From NCBI RefSeq assembly GCF_003254395.2, contig NC_037649.1, forward strand, positions 4,745,032-4,809,031: a DNA stretch of 64,000 bases, read 5' to 3'. This DNA comes from Apis mellifera (taxonomy: Eukaryota; Arthropoda; Insecta; Hymenoptera; Apidae). The notes under the pieces were generated by a model. The model saw nothing but the letters and a program-made list of their open reading frames with translations. It had not been told where the DNA came from and did not search any database. Position numbers and translations under genes: made by a program. Shown in pieces: positions 1 through 13,100 of the stretch; position 1 is the stretch's first letter; each line of letters begins with the position of its first letter.

Positions 1-600
1 GGATTTGAAAGTTTTATTCTCCATTTTGAAGAAAGAAGGAACGATATTAAATTCGTTGTGTTGTACGAAAATTTGTATTTCCTATATGTGTATACAAGTT
101 ATGATAATCGAAAGTTATTAAAATTGGGAAATAAAATTGTGACATATGCTCGATGGAGGATTTTTTTTTTATTATCTCAATATCTATCTCCGTTATTGCT
201 ACTCGAAATTGTTGCACGTTATCTGATTTAAATATCAGTTCAAGTTCTTTTGCAAACGTGAATTAAAAAAAAAGTATAATATCAAATAATATTAATTCTT
301 AAATATTAAAGCTTCGATATAATTCAGTAATATTATAATTGCATAATTTCTAAATGATTCGACTCCATAAATCGAAACAAACGCAAAGATTGATGTACAA
401 AAATATCGATCCTCATTTAATAAATTGATAAATTAATTCAAATTTATCTTAGACGAAACAAGATATACAGATACAACTCTCCTCCAATCCTACAATTTCT
501 CGATATCTCTTGTTCGTTCTTTTAACCTCTTCGAATTAATCCTTCGAGGATCCATTAATCCACGTATACATATATATATATATTAACGCCCTAATATATC
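1..600. other. AT-rich noncoding stretch
   Basis: Dominated by A/T runs and short TA repeats (about 567-582). No splice-bounded open frame, RNA gene or mobile element seen. Confidence 0.7.
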
Positions 601-1260
601 TGAAACACCCACATCGGGCGTGAAAGTGACCGTTATTAACGTTATTATCGCGTTACACGTCATTCGCCGCGAATGGGTTAATCCATCCCCTCGTAATTAC
701 GCGCCCCTCCCCCACCCCCTCGAAACGAAATTTATCCTTTCGGCCGAAATGAAATAAAAGTCGGGCGAAGGGGCAAATCGATACAATTTCTCGCGATTTC
801 ACGGTTTCACAGCGATAACAATGTTAAGAACACAATAACAACTCGGCGTCTTGGGCCGGGCATCAATGTAGCAAATTTCTTATTACCGAGAGAAGAAGAA
901 TCTCGGCGTTCGTGGAAAAGGGAGGTGGTAGCGGGAAGAGAGGTCTTACAGACCTCGTTTCATGCGGCCGCATGGCTGCAATGGAACCCTTTGTGAGACT
1001 TGGGGGCCCAACAAACGAGCCTTTGTCCTCCTCCCCTTAAAAAAGGAGGAGGAGAGAGAGAGAGAGAGAGAGAAGAAGGGGAGGTCGCTGGAACGTAGAA
1101 TGGAAAACGTTCCCTCGAACAAATCGAATCTATTCGTTTGTTTAGTTTTGCGATCTGAAAGGTGGCCCTGTTCTCTCCCCCCTTCCCGCGGATTTTGTTC
1201 GATTTTCGAAACCTGGAATCATTCCAACTCTTGTTCGCCCTTGTTTCGTTCGTAGATTTA
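601..1260. other. GC-richer islet with GA tract
   Basis: CpG-rich unique sequence with a purine-rich (GA)n tract at 1052-1072. The only open frame crossing it is short and built on the GA repeat, so it is not accepted as a gene. Candidate regulatory islet. Confidence 0.4.
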
Positions 1261-2019
1261 ATTATGAAATTTGAAGAGGAGGTTGGATAAATTGTGTACG
1301 ATATTTACGAGTGGTAAAATTGGCTTTACGGCTTACAGGTTTGTAAGCATTTGAACAAATTTCGTACCAGGCATTTATATATCATTGATCTTTTGACGTA
1401 ATATAAATATAAATGATAATATTACGAATTATAATATTACTATATTATAATGTAGAATAGATATGTTAATGTACGTTGTGAAAAGTGAGGATTTTATTCG
1501 TACAATACACGAATGATATATAAATCACTGTGATTTCAGATTACTATTGTTTGATTATTTTCAAATTTCCTTCTCTATGTTTTTCACTTGTTAAGATAAT
1601 GAAATATCCGCGCACGTATTATAGGATTTCAGGGATTAATACGAAAGTTTATTTATTATTACAATATATTTTCTACGTTATTATTAATTTTACTCCTTCT
1701 AATTGTTTTTCCTCTCTTTCTGCAAAATATATGGATGTAGATTAAAAAAATTAAATTAAAATAATTTCAATTTAACTTTACTCTCCTCTCCCCAGTTTTT
1801 CATTATGAAAGCCAATATTTTAGAATTGCTGTTCATTAGCACTCAACTCCTTTTTTTTTAGAATTTATAATCGGACACATTCATGTTGAATAGTTTAACA
1901 TTCTTCTTTTAAACGTTTTGAAACGTTATTATTAGAAGAATTCTTTTTTGGGACGAAAAAAGGACTTTTCATTCGGGATATTTACAGCTTCTACTTTCAC
2001 AAATTCTTCTCAATTCTCA
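1261..2019. other. AT-rich noncoding stretch
   Basis: No supported gene. A 71-codon ATG frame at 1530-1745 has AT-driven composition (Ile, Tyr, Phe, Leu) and no splice context. Confidence 0.65.
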
Positions 2020-2515
2020 AACACACAGATTGTATCTTCTTTCTCTGTTTTATTTATACTTGTTCCTCTCTCGTAAATTTAATTAGCAAGAATCGTTGTA
2101 AATTTAAAAAAGTAAATTGGATAAATTGTATCACTTAAAATATTTTAAAAAGTTCTACTTCCTGTTTGGATATAAATTATTCATGAGCCAGGAGTTTCAG
2201 GATCCGATTTTCAAATCCGATCGTATCTCTGATATTTATGCTTTCTTTGCATAAATTTAATTGGCAAGGATCGTTATGAATTTAATTAAAAAAAATTATA
2301 TCACTTAAGATATTTTAGATTCTATTCTTGTTTAGCTTGTTTAAATTATTCACGAGCTGATCTGATTTTCAAACAGGATGATTGCATCTTGTCGTTGTAT
2401 TTATGTTTGTTCGGCGTAGATTTAATTGGCGAAAAGCGAATTAGATCGTTCCACTTAAGATATTTTAGATTCTACTTCCTGTTTGGCATTAAATTCTTCA
2501 TTGTTAACGAGTTAA
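2020..2515. repeat. Diverged tandem repeat, three copies of about 165-178 bp
   Basis: Matching landmarks recur in the same order: TAAATTTAATTAGCAAG at 2074, its variant with TTGGCAAG at 2252 and TAGATTTAATTGGCGAA at 2417. Each is followed by a TCACTTAA(A/G)ATATTTTA-type block and a TTCTACTTCCTGTTTGG-type block. Spacing is 178 and 165 bases. The copies differ by substitutions and indels, so the duplication is old. Confidence 0.7.
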
Positions 2516-3640
2516 AATTAGAAATTGTAACTTGATTTTCATTTAATTCCTTTTAACGGATGACGAATTAAATGTAATGTATAGATTGAGGATATTTATA
2601 ACGTTTATTAAAAATTTAAATATACAAGAAACGTAAGTGAAGAAAAGAAAGATAAAATGTCTAAAATAAAATATACATTATTTAAAACTCTATATTTAAC
2701 CACTTTTATAAAAATTTATAATCCAATAATATTTAATTTCCAATTTTAATTATCGATGAATATAAAATATTCTTTAATGATAAAAACTTATTTTTAATTC
2801 AATTCCCAAGAAGCAATCTCTTTAAAATTAATTACTGAAATATCATAAGAATTCTTACAAAATTTTCAATTTCTCTCTTTTTGCTTGAACTAATATTTTT
2901 AAATATATTCTTTTCAAAATGAATATCTGTAATACAAATTTTTTTAATCTATTCCAAATCTAAATTGAAACAATTTATGTATCCAAAAATTCATAAACAT
3001 TGTCCAAAAGAAAAAAAAGAAAAAAAGAATATATAAATGAAAGTAATAATTGTCAAGTAAACTTATTCAAAAGAAATTTGTTCCACATTTTCTACAAGGG
3101 GCGACAACTTTTATCATCGTTGCTGTCGAATAGCAAAAAAAAAAAAAAAAAAAAAAAAGGAATTTCCATCCCTAAATTTTATTCCACCCCGGTGAATATC
3201 CATCGAATATTCATACGCGCGTATTGTTACCACCAATATTCGATCCTGTGGCAATATTCTTGTCAATAGTAAAGGGACAAATTTGTATTGGCAAATCTTG
3301 CGGAAATTCCGTGTCGTTCGACATCGATTGGACGTATCGGGTGAAATCAGATTTCGATTAACGTCCCACGGCATCCCTTTTGCTCTCGAAAGTTTAAACA
3401 CACTTCCGGATTTCGATGATCCCTCCAAACGGGGATCCAGCTTTTGAATCTACCCGAAACGTTTTGTTGCTAAAACGAAATAAATATATATAAGTGATGG
3501 AGAGACATAGAAGACATTCGTGATGTTTTAAAATGGTCTCGTTATCGAATAATTGGTCGGTCTGAGGAAAGGACATTGTTGATTATTAAAAAAAAAAAAA
3601 AAAAAAAGGAAAGGAAAGGAAGACGGAATGATCGTCGTTC
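2516..3640. other. AT-rich noncoding stretch with poly-A run
   Basis: Mostly A/T with a 24-base poly-A run at 3135-3158 and a second A-run near 3590-3607. The poly-A runs have no target-site duplication or retroposon body that I can see. Confidence 0.65.
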
Positions 3641-5140
3641 CCTTAATTCATTCCGCATTTTATTAAACGGTGAAAACACGGGCCGCTTTGTGCCCAGTAA
3701 TAATTCACATGGGTTCATTGTTCCCGCTCGTTAAGATTTTCCTTTGAGACGACCGAATCTTTTCCATCGGCTCGCCTTTCCCTCTTAATGGCGTCTTCGT
3801 TAAAATTACCGCGGACGTTGAGAAACAAAATTATCGAATCTCGTCTTCGAGATCTCCCGCGGAAGAGAAAGAAAAGAATTCATAAACTTTTATCCACCTC
3901 GCATTATTTCCATGAAACTTTCCTTATTGTCAATCTCTGAGTTAATTACTTGGAATTTATTATTAAACACAGATTATTATCAAACAAGAAAATTAAATTT
4001 CTTTATTTAACATAGTTCAATCAATCTTAAAAATTTTAGAATAATAAAACATTTAAAATATTAACAATTAATTTCATATTTATCCTTTACTTTAATTTTA
4101 CTTTATAATATCTTCTCACGCATTTATATTAAAATTTACAACATCGAAATATATATATACGGCCAATTAGCACCAAACAAAGAAACGAATAAAAATGGAG
4201 ACGAGTTCGAGTTTCCAGCTCGCCGAGCCCTCCTCCCAATTCCCTTTGGCCGAGGCGTCGCGACGTGACAGCACGCCGTGAGCCAACAATCCAGGAAGGA
4301 GCCGGGGGGAGGGGTGGTACATAGAGGGGGTTGGTTGTCCTTTACCCGGGAGACCGCAAAATCCACGGTTCGCAAAATACAGGCCACTCGAGCATCCCGC
4401 TCGTGGAAGCGTATCGTCGACAGAGAACGACGAGCAGAGAGAAAGAAAGAGATACATATATATATACATGTACATAGACATTGAAAGAGAAAGTGAGAGA
4501 AAGAGAGTCCTGGCCGAGAATCGTAAGCAGAGCGTCGTCTCGTAGCAAGTGCACGTGCGCCTGCAAAGAGCAAGTTTCTTTCGTTAAAGGGGCGCCGTTG
4601 GAGGAAGAGAGAGAGAGAGAGGGAAAGAGCGTAGGAGGAGGGGAGAGGAGATGGTGTATCCACGGCCGATAATCCCTCCGGTGTTTTTCTTTTCCGTTCC
4701 CCGACCACGACCCACTTATCCCGGCATCGTAGAAGACCTCCAACCCTCTCTACGGCCCGTTTTATCGGGTGTCGCCGCGGGTTATCGTCGTGGTTGCTGC
4801 CACGGAGGGTGAAAAAGGGGTTGGAGCTGAAGCAGCGGGAGCACCGGTAGTGTGAGGTTGCTACCACCTGTTGGCAGGACAACGTCTTAGCCCCCTACCC
4901 CTTGCCGACCCTTCTCCTCTTCTTCTTCTTCTTCTTCTTCTTCTTCTTCGGGTTTCTCATCCTACTTCTCAGACGCTCTTTCTTCTTCTTCTTTTTTTTA
5001 AGCTTCTTTTTTCCTCTCTTTCCCCTTTTTTCTCTTTTTCCTCCACGTCATCCTCTCCTTCCCTCCTTTACTTCGTTTCTAAGGCGATACCCTACGCCGG
5101 CGCCAATCACGACGACTGTGGATGTTAACCTCCGTGTATT
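3641..5140. other. GC/CpG-rich islet with GA and CT(T) tracts
   Basis: 3641-3880 and 4160-5140 are GC-rich relative to their surroundings. GA-rich runs lie at about 4440-4500 and 4602-4624. A pyrimidine-only stretch with (TCT)n at 4917-4949 continues to about 5078. Overlapping open frames on both strands (one of 248 codons on the minus strand) reflect low stop density, not coding. A promoter or enhancer role is possible but unproven. Confidence 0.45.
4911..5078 (+). repeat. Pyrimidine tract with (TCT)n microsatellite
   Basis: Uninterrupted TCT repeats at 4917-4949 are followed by long C/T-biased runs. Translated frames across it give poly-Phe, poly-Leu or poly-Ser, typical of a repeat artefact. 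Confidence 0.85.
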
Positions 5141-5483
5141 CGTGGAACGAGAATTAATAGTTGGGGGAAATACTTCTTTGCCGGAAGTGTTGGACGATTG
5201 TGATGGGTTGGCTGGTCTGTTGAAGGATTGTTTTTTTTTTTTAGAGATTTAGGAGGGAGGGTTTGGTTTGGTGAAAAGATATTGTCAATATTATATCTCT
5301 ATTATTTATTGATTGATTGGTGTCTTTCAATCGAATTGATTTTAAAAATATATATATAATTTTGAAGGAAAGAATAATCGATCGATGAAAGGAATAATTG
5401 ATAATTGATTTAAATAATTATTAATTAATTAATTGTAATATGATAAGGTATATCTTCACTAAAGTTTATGTTATTCTCTTTAG

Positions 5484-5604
5484 GTCCTGACTCTACCTTT
5501 CTTATCCCCCATATGCAAGTACCAACGAATTTTTCGACTGCTGCATGTGACTTAGATGGCTGGGATCTAGGGATTCGCAAGTACTGAGTCGACTGGTCTC
5601 GAGG
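5484..5604 (+). other. Candidate orphan exon, short terminal coding or noncoding
   Basis: The segment is bounded by an acceptor-like TTATTCTCTTTAG (ending 5483) and a strong donor G|GTAAGTTT (GT at 5605), 121 bases apart, inside otherwise AT-rich sequence. One frame (phase-1 entry) is open for about 34 residues before a TGA at 5585-5587. Its composition is protein-like (Pro, Thr, Asp, Trp, Gly; two Cys, one Met), not low-complexity. The other frames close early. The octamer GCAAGTAC occurs twice inside it (about 5515 and 5577). It could be a last coding exon, a noncoding exon of a long RNA, or chance. I recognise no family. Confidence 0.3.
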
Positions 5605-8520
5605 GTAAGTTTATCCATGTTTTAAAACAATGATATTATTGTATTAACTCTATTAAAACTTTTTTAACACATTTCATAAAACTAACAATTTTATTATAGT
5701 AATATTTCAAATCCTCGTCGTATTTATTAGAGAGTAGTTTCGATCGATTCGAAGATACTGTTAAGGCTCGAATAACTTTTTGCTGTCCTCCCTTGCTTTT
5801 AATTAGGAAAACAAGAAAAGACGATCGCAACGATATCGTGTATCAGGAGAATAACTAAGAATAACTCTTTTAAAACGAAAAAAGCTATCAAGTTATAAAG
5901 TACTACATATATACATTGCCGAATATTCGATCTGAAAGATTTGATCGAAATCGTATCTTGCTTGCTAATTTCTCCTTACAAAATATTAAAGATAGATTAT
6001 CTTCTAAATATAAGAAAATCAATTCCAAAATTCACTCTCACTTCTAAAACTAATCCAAAGAATTGTTAAACTGCATTATGATCGAAGCATCATATATTTC
6101 TTCCATTACCTAAGAAATCATCAAAAGATTCCTGTTCAAAGCGTTTCATTTATTCTCGCCATAATTGAATCGCGTGATTACAATCGAAACATATATAATA
6201 TCACTTTTTCACTTTCACCACAATCGAATTAGAATCGAAGCGTTGCATACGTTTCTTCTCAAAATCTTTTAAGAAAAAAGAAAAAAAGAATTCGAACTTC
6301 ACATACATAACACCTCGTCCTCCCCATAATGCGTTATTATTCAAACCACGGTACGCAGCGCAGCGCAGCATTTATTTCCACCGTAATTGAATTACACGTG
6401 GCGCGTCTAATTGCGACGCCCGGTATTTAGCATAGAGGCCGTGGACTTGGTGCTCCATCAAGATCTATCAACCTGTTTGTGTACGCAACGGTGTTGTTCC
6501 GTGTTCCGCAACGGAGAAATACGGCCACGTGAAGGGGTGAAGGGAGGAGAGTGGGTAGCAGTGGAGATGCGATGGCTCGCCGCTATGAGGTCCGGTAATG
6601 ACACCACTCGCTTCTCCGCCGTTAGTATTTGACATCGCGACACGGTAATGCTCCTGTGCATCCCTGCGCCCGCAAATGGATCTTGACGAGGCCAGAACGA
6701 GCGTGTCACCTGATAAATGTTAGATATGACTATTTACGCGCCTGGCTTTACCCGCCTGTGGAAAAAAAAACCGTAGGAATCCGCGGTTAAATGAAAGCAA
6801 ACGATCCCTCCACTGATTCCGTCTCCCTTTTCTTTTTTCCTTCCTTCCTTTTTCGCAAAAATGAACTTTGTTTCCGGCTTTTTTTTGTTTTCTTCTTTTT
6901 TTTCCCTCTTCTTGTCGGAAACTGCGTTGAAATACTACGGGGGTAGTATAGTTTCTGTCCCCGATAGTAATGGATATAGAAATTTATTTAGCAATGCCAT
7001 TAGGTTAGAATGGATGTAGAATTCTTTGTTTAATTTTTGTATAATGTAACATTATATTATTGCTCAAGTTATTCAATTTTTAATTTATAGAATATCTTTT
7101 ATTATATTTTTCTCCAATATCAAAATACACTTCTCAATAAGTTTTAAATTTCGTTAAAAATTAAATCTTAGATTCTTAATTTTTTCTTGGCCATGGATTC
7201 TCAAAATTTGTAATTATATATACATTTAAGTGTTTATCAACAAATTTGGAAGAGATTTATAATAAATAGATGATACACCTGTTTATTACGAAAAGAACTG
7301 AAGAAACACGTTCAAAAGAAACCAAACGATTTTAACCCCGAGAAAGGAAAAGATACTCAAACTCATCGAACGATATCACGATCCCTTAACTGATCACAGC
7401 AGTCCACCATATGTGGAGACACCAAGATCTGTTGTTCCCCGTGATCATGGTGCTCGGTGTCGCAATAACGATCGTACGTCGTATCCGTAGCGCTCGTTTG
7501 TCCAGCGACTATCCTTCCCCCTAAACAGCACACCAGTCCCTACCTGGAAACGTGTTATATCCGCTAGTCATTGCCGGCAATGAGAGGTTCGTTCGAGGGG
7601 ACGAAAACGAGGGGATGGCTTCTTGTTTGCCCATTTTCGTGCCGTTTTACCTCTTCATTCCTCTTGCTACTAGCCAGGTTTCTTCCTCGTATCGTTACCT
7701 GTCGCTGGTCTCAATTAGAACGACGAGAGGAAACCTGGGCCACGCGTGGGCTTTACGAGGAGCTGAAATTGATTTAAAGAAAAAAGTTTCTCGGCTCTCG
7801 TGTTGTGCGGTTACGTAAGCAGGGAATGAACGTGGGCCGTCGAGGTTCTTGAATCTTCTTGTAGAGGTTCCTCCTCTCTGTATATCCCTCCTCGTTTCGA
7901 GACGAGATGACTAAATGCTCGGTGAGTGGTTTTGTCCAAATATGTTGGAAACGTGTTCGATCGTGTGAATTTTTGGATTTCGAGGTCGTTGTCCTTGATT
8001 CAATAACACCATTCGCGAAACTGGTTTATTCGTCTAGGGTTTATTACATTGGAAAATCGGTGGATTCGTTGGGGGAGATTGAATTGAAACGTTTACTTGA
8101 AATTATATACTTATATTGATTTGCAAGATTGGTTAATTAATCTTTTTAAATCGGTGATTTTCAATTATTCATAATTATTTGGTATGGAAAATAAAGATTC
8201 CAATACTTATTAAGCGAAGGCTTGTGCTTATTTATATTGCAATAAATGTTTATTTAAAATTAATTTATAATTACACAATATTAATTATAATATAATTACG
8301 TATTAAAAATTTTTATGAGAAGTATCGATTATTACAAAAAGAGACATCGAGAATATTGATTTAATTGAATTATTTAAAATACAAAAGATTTTAAAATTAA
8401 AAGAAGAATTTCGCTTTTAGAGAAAAAGAAAGAATTAAATTTATCTTTCTTTCCCATACAATCCATTTATAATCGGACGCATGTATTTATGAATAAGAAA
8501 AATAAAAGATTTTCTCCGAG
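5605..8520. other. Noncoding stretch with two GC-richer islets
   Basis: AT-rich overall. Islets lie at about 6330-6730 and 7380-7925. The first contains CGGCCACGTGAAG (6522-6534) with a core E-box. The second ends in a donor-like TCG|GTGAGT at 7921/7922, 15 bases after an ATG at 7907. No complete gene is supported. Confidence 0.5.
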
Positions 8521-8608
8521 ATCCGGGAATGTCGAGTTCGTTCTGGTCACCCTCGCACGTTTCATAACCTCTCTGTGTTCCTTTATTGTAAACGCAAATA
8601 GAGAAACG

Positions 8609-8827
8609 GGGCCCTAAGGCTCACTATTGTGAGCACCAGACGCTTTGTTGTTTTTTCATCGAGTCTGAGAAGAGGACCTTAAGGCCCTTGCCTCTGGAAC
8701 TATTCACGGGCAACGAAGTGGAAGTCCCATTTCTCCCTTGCCTTCTCGTAATCCGATTCCTCGGGACTCTCTATGCTTTTAACTGCTTCCATCCGTGAAT
8801 AGTGATTTTCTTCACCGTGAAGGAATA
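8609..8827. repeat. Cluster of nested inverted repeats
   Basis: Arms at 8609-8619 and 8677-8687 pair with one mismatch. Between them lie two smaller hairpins: GCTCAC-TATT-GTGAGC at 8619-8634, and CAGAC/GTCTG at 8637-8641 and 8663-8667. Just downstream, ACTATTCACGG (8699-8709) is matched exactly by CCGTGAATAGT (8793-8803), followed by a small hairpin near 8810-8822. The first part could fold as a three-way junction. Confidence 0.55.
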
Positions 8828-8830
8828 TTT

Positions 8831-9640
8831 TGCCACACTTTGTGCTAGAATATTTCGAAAATCTTTGAAATAGATTAAAATATTTTTTTTTACCTTTTCA
8901 TAAACGAAGTTTTAATCGCACATGATCGATTTTTCAATTTTTAAAGAAAAAAAGAGTCTTCGTGTGACACTCCATTTGTATACATTTATAACGTATATAT
9001 ATATATTGATAAATAGATACGTTTGTTGTAGATTGCATCTTTATGATTTTATAACTTTTTATTATAATAATTTTGAATGAGAATATTTATAATATTTACA
9101 AAAGGGATAAAATTGAGTAGATGCTGCAATCTGGTTTATTCATTAACATTAGAATATTATTATTTAACTCTCCAAGAGCTGTTTCTTTCTTCATTAATGG
9201 TCCCTTTACGAAACTTACCGATTAATAATATTTTTCGTAAATTACTATTTATATAAACAAATCAAATAATCATTAAAATACATGTATCCTCCTCCAATCC
9301 ATTATTCTAAAAAATCTGAAAGCTTCAAGAAGATAGACATTTACATATATAAAAAAAAAAGAATGAAAAGAACTCTTAATCCATTAATTTTAAATAAAAA
9401 TTTAAATTTGTTCCCCGATTGTTTGGATAATCGATATTCCTACGCGAATAATCCTATTACACGCCGAATCTGCTTATCCTCCAAACAATCTCATCGTTTG
9501 AGAACGTTTCGCGTAAACGTTTGTGAAATTTTCATTCAACGCAATCAGAAACGGAACTTGAAAACGGAGATCCGTTTTCTTCCCTTCGTTCTCTTGAATT
9601 TCCATCAAAAAAAAAAAAGAAAAATTCGTGCTTCATCCAC
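8831..9640. other. AT-rich noncoding stretch
   Basis: No gene supported. A 178-codon open frame beginning at 9282 runs from AT-rich DNA into an A-run and then a purine-rich tract, with no consistent coding composition. Confidence 0.6.
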
Positions 9641-10170
9641 GATCGAAGCCACAATCGACACAAGAAAATGGCCGAGAGGAGTCCATCCGAGGGCAATAGC
9701 TAGTTCGCTCACGGAGTGGCTAGTTTCGCGGAGAAAACAAGGAGGGAGAGGGGGAGGGAGAGGCGAGGAGGGGGTGGAGGGACAAATTGCGAGCGAGCCA
9801 GTTTTACGAGAAGCGTAAAACGCCCGTAAAGATCTCGCGAGTGCGTATTAATGGCTCACTGTGTACACTGTTATCGCGCCATTATGGAAATTCATTAATG
9901 CCCTCGGCCGAGCCGGAACAACCGGCCATTCCTCCTCGAGAAATATCCCCCTCGCTCTTGGCCACTTAGATACGAGATGATTTACGGCCCACTAAAGGCC
10001 TTATCATTTCGCCCGATATATTGAAACTTCTTATATATAGGGAATCGTGGGAAGACGTGGGCCCGGAACACGGCCCGCCCCATTTTCGTTTCAACGCCGA
10101 TCAAACTTAATTAAATCTCTCGTTCTCTCGTATCTGTTGGGGACCGAGTAATCGCATCCCCGAGGAAATT
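9641..10170. other. GC-rich islet with G-run cluster
   Basis: Contains G runs at 9744-9746, 9750-9754, 9756-9758, 9770-9774 and 9779-9781 (a looser G-quadruplex candidate with one long loop). Unique CpG-rich sequence follows, with homeodomain-type cores such as CATTAATG near 9892. Candidate cis-regulatory element; no gene. Confidence 0.4.
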
Positions 10171-13100
10171 TAGAATTTCTGGAAAATAAAATTCTGTTCC
10201 TGTGGTTAAATAAGATGGGTCGATCCCTTAATCTTTAACGCACAGATTATATATTTGAAAGTAGAGTACTTTTCTTTTTTTTTTTTTTTTGTAAATATTG
10301 AAACTTTGGAAACTTTGGATATCCAGATATGAATGGATGAAAATTAAGGAAGGTTGAGTCTCTTGATTGTCAAACTTGAGATTCGATCTTCGATTAAATA
10401 AATTAATTATCGGTGTATCATTGACAATTCTGAAATAACCAATTTTAAAGAAATATATAATATATTATATGAAGTATAATATAGTAGCAGTTCGATTCAA
10501 GAAATTGATGGAGACAAGTCTGCAATCTAAGCATTATATTATCTATTCTGAAATGCATGTTTTACTTTTAATTTTTTCTATTTTTGTTAACGAGAAATGA
10601 AAGTAATTTTTCAGTAAAGTGAATACATACAGATTAATCTGTATTAATCTGGCAACAGTATTTCTAATTGATGATAATATTTCTATTTTTAAACCGATAA
10701 TAAGATTTATAGCACGTGGCTGATCAATGGGCCAGAACCAATCCTGCTCATGTTAATGTCTATACCTTTTAAACCATACACCTTTCAAAATTTCTTCTCT
10801 TCTCTTCTCAAAACATTCTAAAAATTGATCAATATTTACACGCTATAAATCTAAATTTCCAAAGTAATATCATTTAATGCTGTATAATCGAGTAACATCG
10901 AGAACTTTGATTATTATTTACACAATGATTGATCGAAACGAAAACGCGTTAGAATGTTTAACCAACATGGTCCCAAGCTGACGACGACGATGATGATGGT
11001 GTAAGAAACAGATGGCCGGGACTTTATGGCGAGCGACGTTATCGTAAACCTATTAGGAAGGCTCGTTTTATTACGTTTATCGGGACACTAAAAAAAACTT
11101 GTGCAACTCCTGCCAGTCACACTTCTCCCGACGAGAATCAGAGATTCGTCCGTTCGGCATCAATCTCTCTAATCGCATCGTTTAATATTCTAAACTTAAA
11201 CTAGCACTTAAACTGCCCGCTAAAGTACCATTTTTCTCCGAACCGTTCCGTTCCACAAACATTTATACAAGCAAACAAGCAACTTGTTGCGTAATGCGTT
11301 CGACATTACACGTTTTCAAACGTTCAACCTTCATTCAGAAATAGCTTGGAAATAGCCCTGGTGGAGCAAGAAATGACGGTGGCCGAGGAACGCCGTATCG
11401 AGAGGCGGAAGAAGGCGCGAGACACGCCGGTGATCGTTTAACGATCATCGATAAAACATGCTCGACACTTGGACAACGTGTTACGTGAGCTAGCACAGAC
11501 CGGGTATTTAGACACAGAAGGAGGATAGACTCGCCTTTTTTCGGATATATATTTGAACCATTGTTGCGTAATTGCGCGTTACCATTCTTATTACCATTTT
11601 ATCACGTTATATTTTTTTTTTAGATAAAACTTAAGAAAAATTCTCTTTAACCTTCAAGATTTATGGTTTCGTCTAATATATTGTTATTTTGACTTCCATC
11701 TTCGAAGCATTAATAACGTTGTGTAACTCAATATTTATCCGAAATATTTATTAAATCAAGATGATGAGTCTTTATAAATAGAATAGAATACTTATATATA
11801 TATATATAATACAGGAACTTTTTACACACATCTTTAATAATAATGATTATATTTATCACGAATAAATAAATAATATTCATCTATAAAGATTTTATCGTAT
11901 CATTCCAGATATATTATTACAAATAATAAAAGAAGATTACTTTACTTATACATTTCCAAAGACTGTACAAAATTTATTAAGTAACGTTCCTTGTAAATCC
12001 CTGTAAAAATCACGCTCAAACTATTCCCTGGCATTTCTCGAAACGCGGGGCACGAAATCCTATAAGATGATAGGTCTATTCTGTATCTTGTCCGTGGCGA
12101 CAGGATCATGGGATACGATCAGCGCGATCGATAAGAAATCGCTCGGAAAATTGGCTTATTCCGATCGACCGGCTCCGTCTCTCTCTCTATGCTGACAAAC
12201 GACTCTGTCGGAAGTGCCGAAATACCTGCGCATACTGGCCCGCAAAGTGGCTCTGTCGCTTGATATATCGGTCCCGACACCCTCCATGGATCTTCTTTCG
12301 AACGATAATGGACGCTGTTAATCGTTTCCGAGTGTTTCTCGACCGTAACACCGTGTGTAATAGATTATAATAGATCTCGATTATGATTTTTTTTAAATGA
12401 CGGCTTCATCGACTTTACGATTTGTTCTTATAATTAAAATAGATTGAAAGAAATAGTAGTGGAAAATTTGTTATATATTTGAATTATTTTATTTAATATC
12501 TAAATCGTGAAATATGAATATGTTGAATAGACTTGTATTATATAATAATACAAGTAGTTAAAGTAATTGCTTATAATTAAAGTTGAATTTTTTTCACGTC
12601 ATAATACTTATTTCAAAATTTATTATTATTATTTTGTTGAGTTTTTAATATTATTCCTTTATTGCGTAATTATTATTTCAAAGAAAAGTTTATTCGAAAT
12701 TTATTTCTACTTTATCTAATTTATTTCCCTCCAGAAGTATGTCGTTGAGAATTTTAATTGTTTCGCAATTTAATCTGAAAGAGGCTTTATAAGAGCTAAT
12801 AAAAAAATTATCCGAAGCTGAAAAATTTAACAACTTTTTTTCTTTTTTTTCTTTTTTTTTCCATCGAATCCAACGATGAAAATAATCATCGTTATCTCTA
12901 TATAAATATCAAGACTTGAAGAGATACTCGTTCGATGGATGATCGGCAATAATCAAACAATGTAATCGATATTAATTGCGCGAGCACTCGAACTGACGCA
13001 ATCGACGGAACCTTTTCAACGATTACGCAACGAGGCAATGATTCATATTTGACGAGGGATGAAAACACGATTAATCGAGGTGATGACCGGTCCTGATAAG

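Noticed and set aside
4136..4882. 248-codon open frame on the minus strand, longest in the window
   Set aside because: It crosses GA/CT repeats, overlaps other long frames on both strands, is Ser/Arg/Leu/Phe-rich from composition, and has no splice context or recognisable domain.
9282..9818. 178-codon open frame, + strand
   Set aside because: It begins in AT-rich DNA, crosses an A-run and ends in a purine-rich tract; composition follows the DNA, with no domain.
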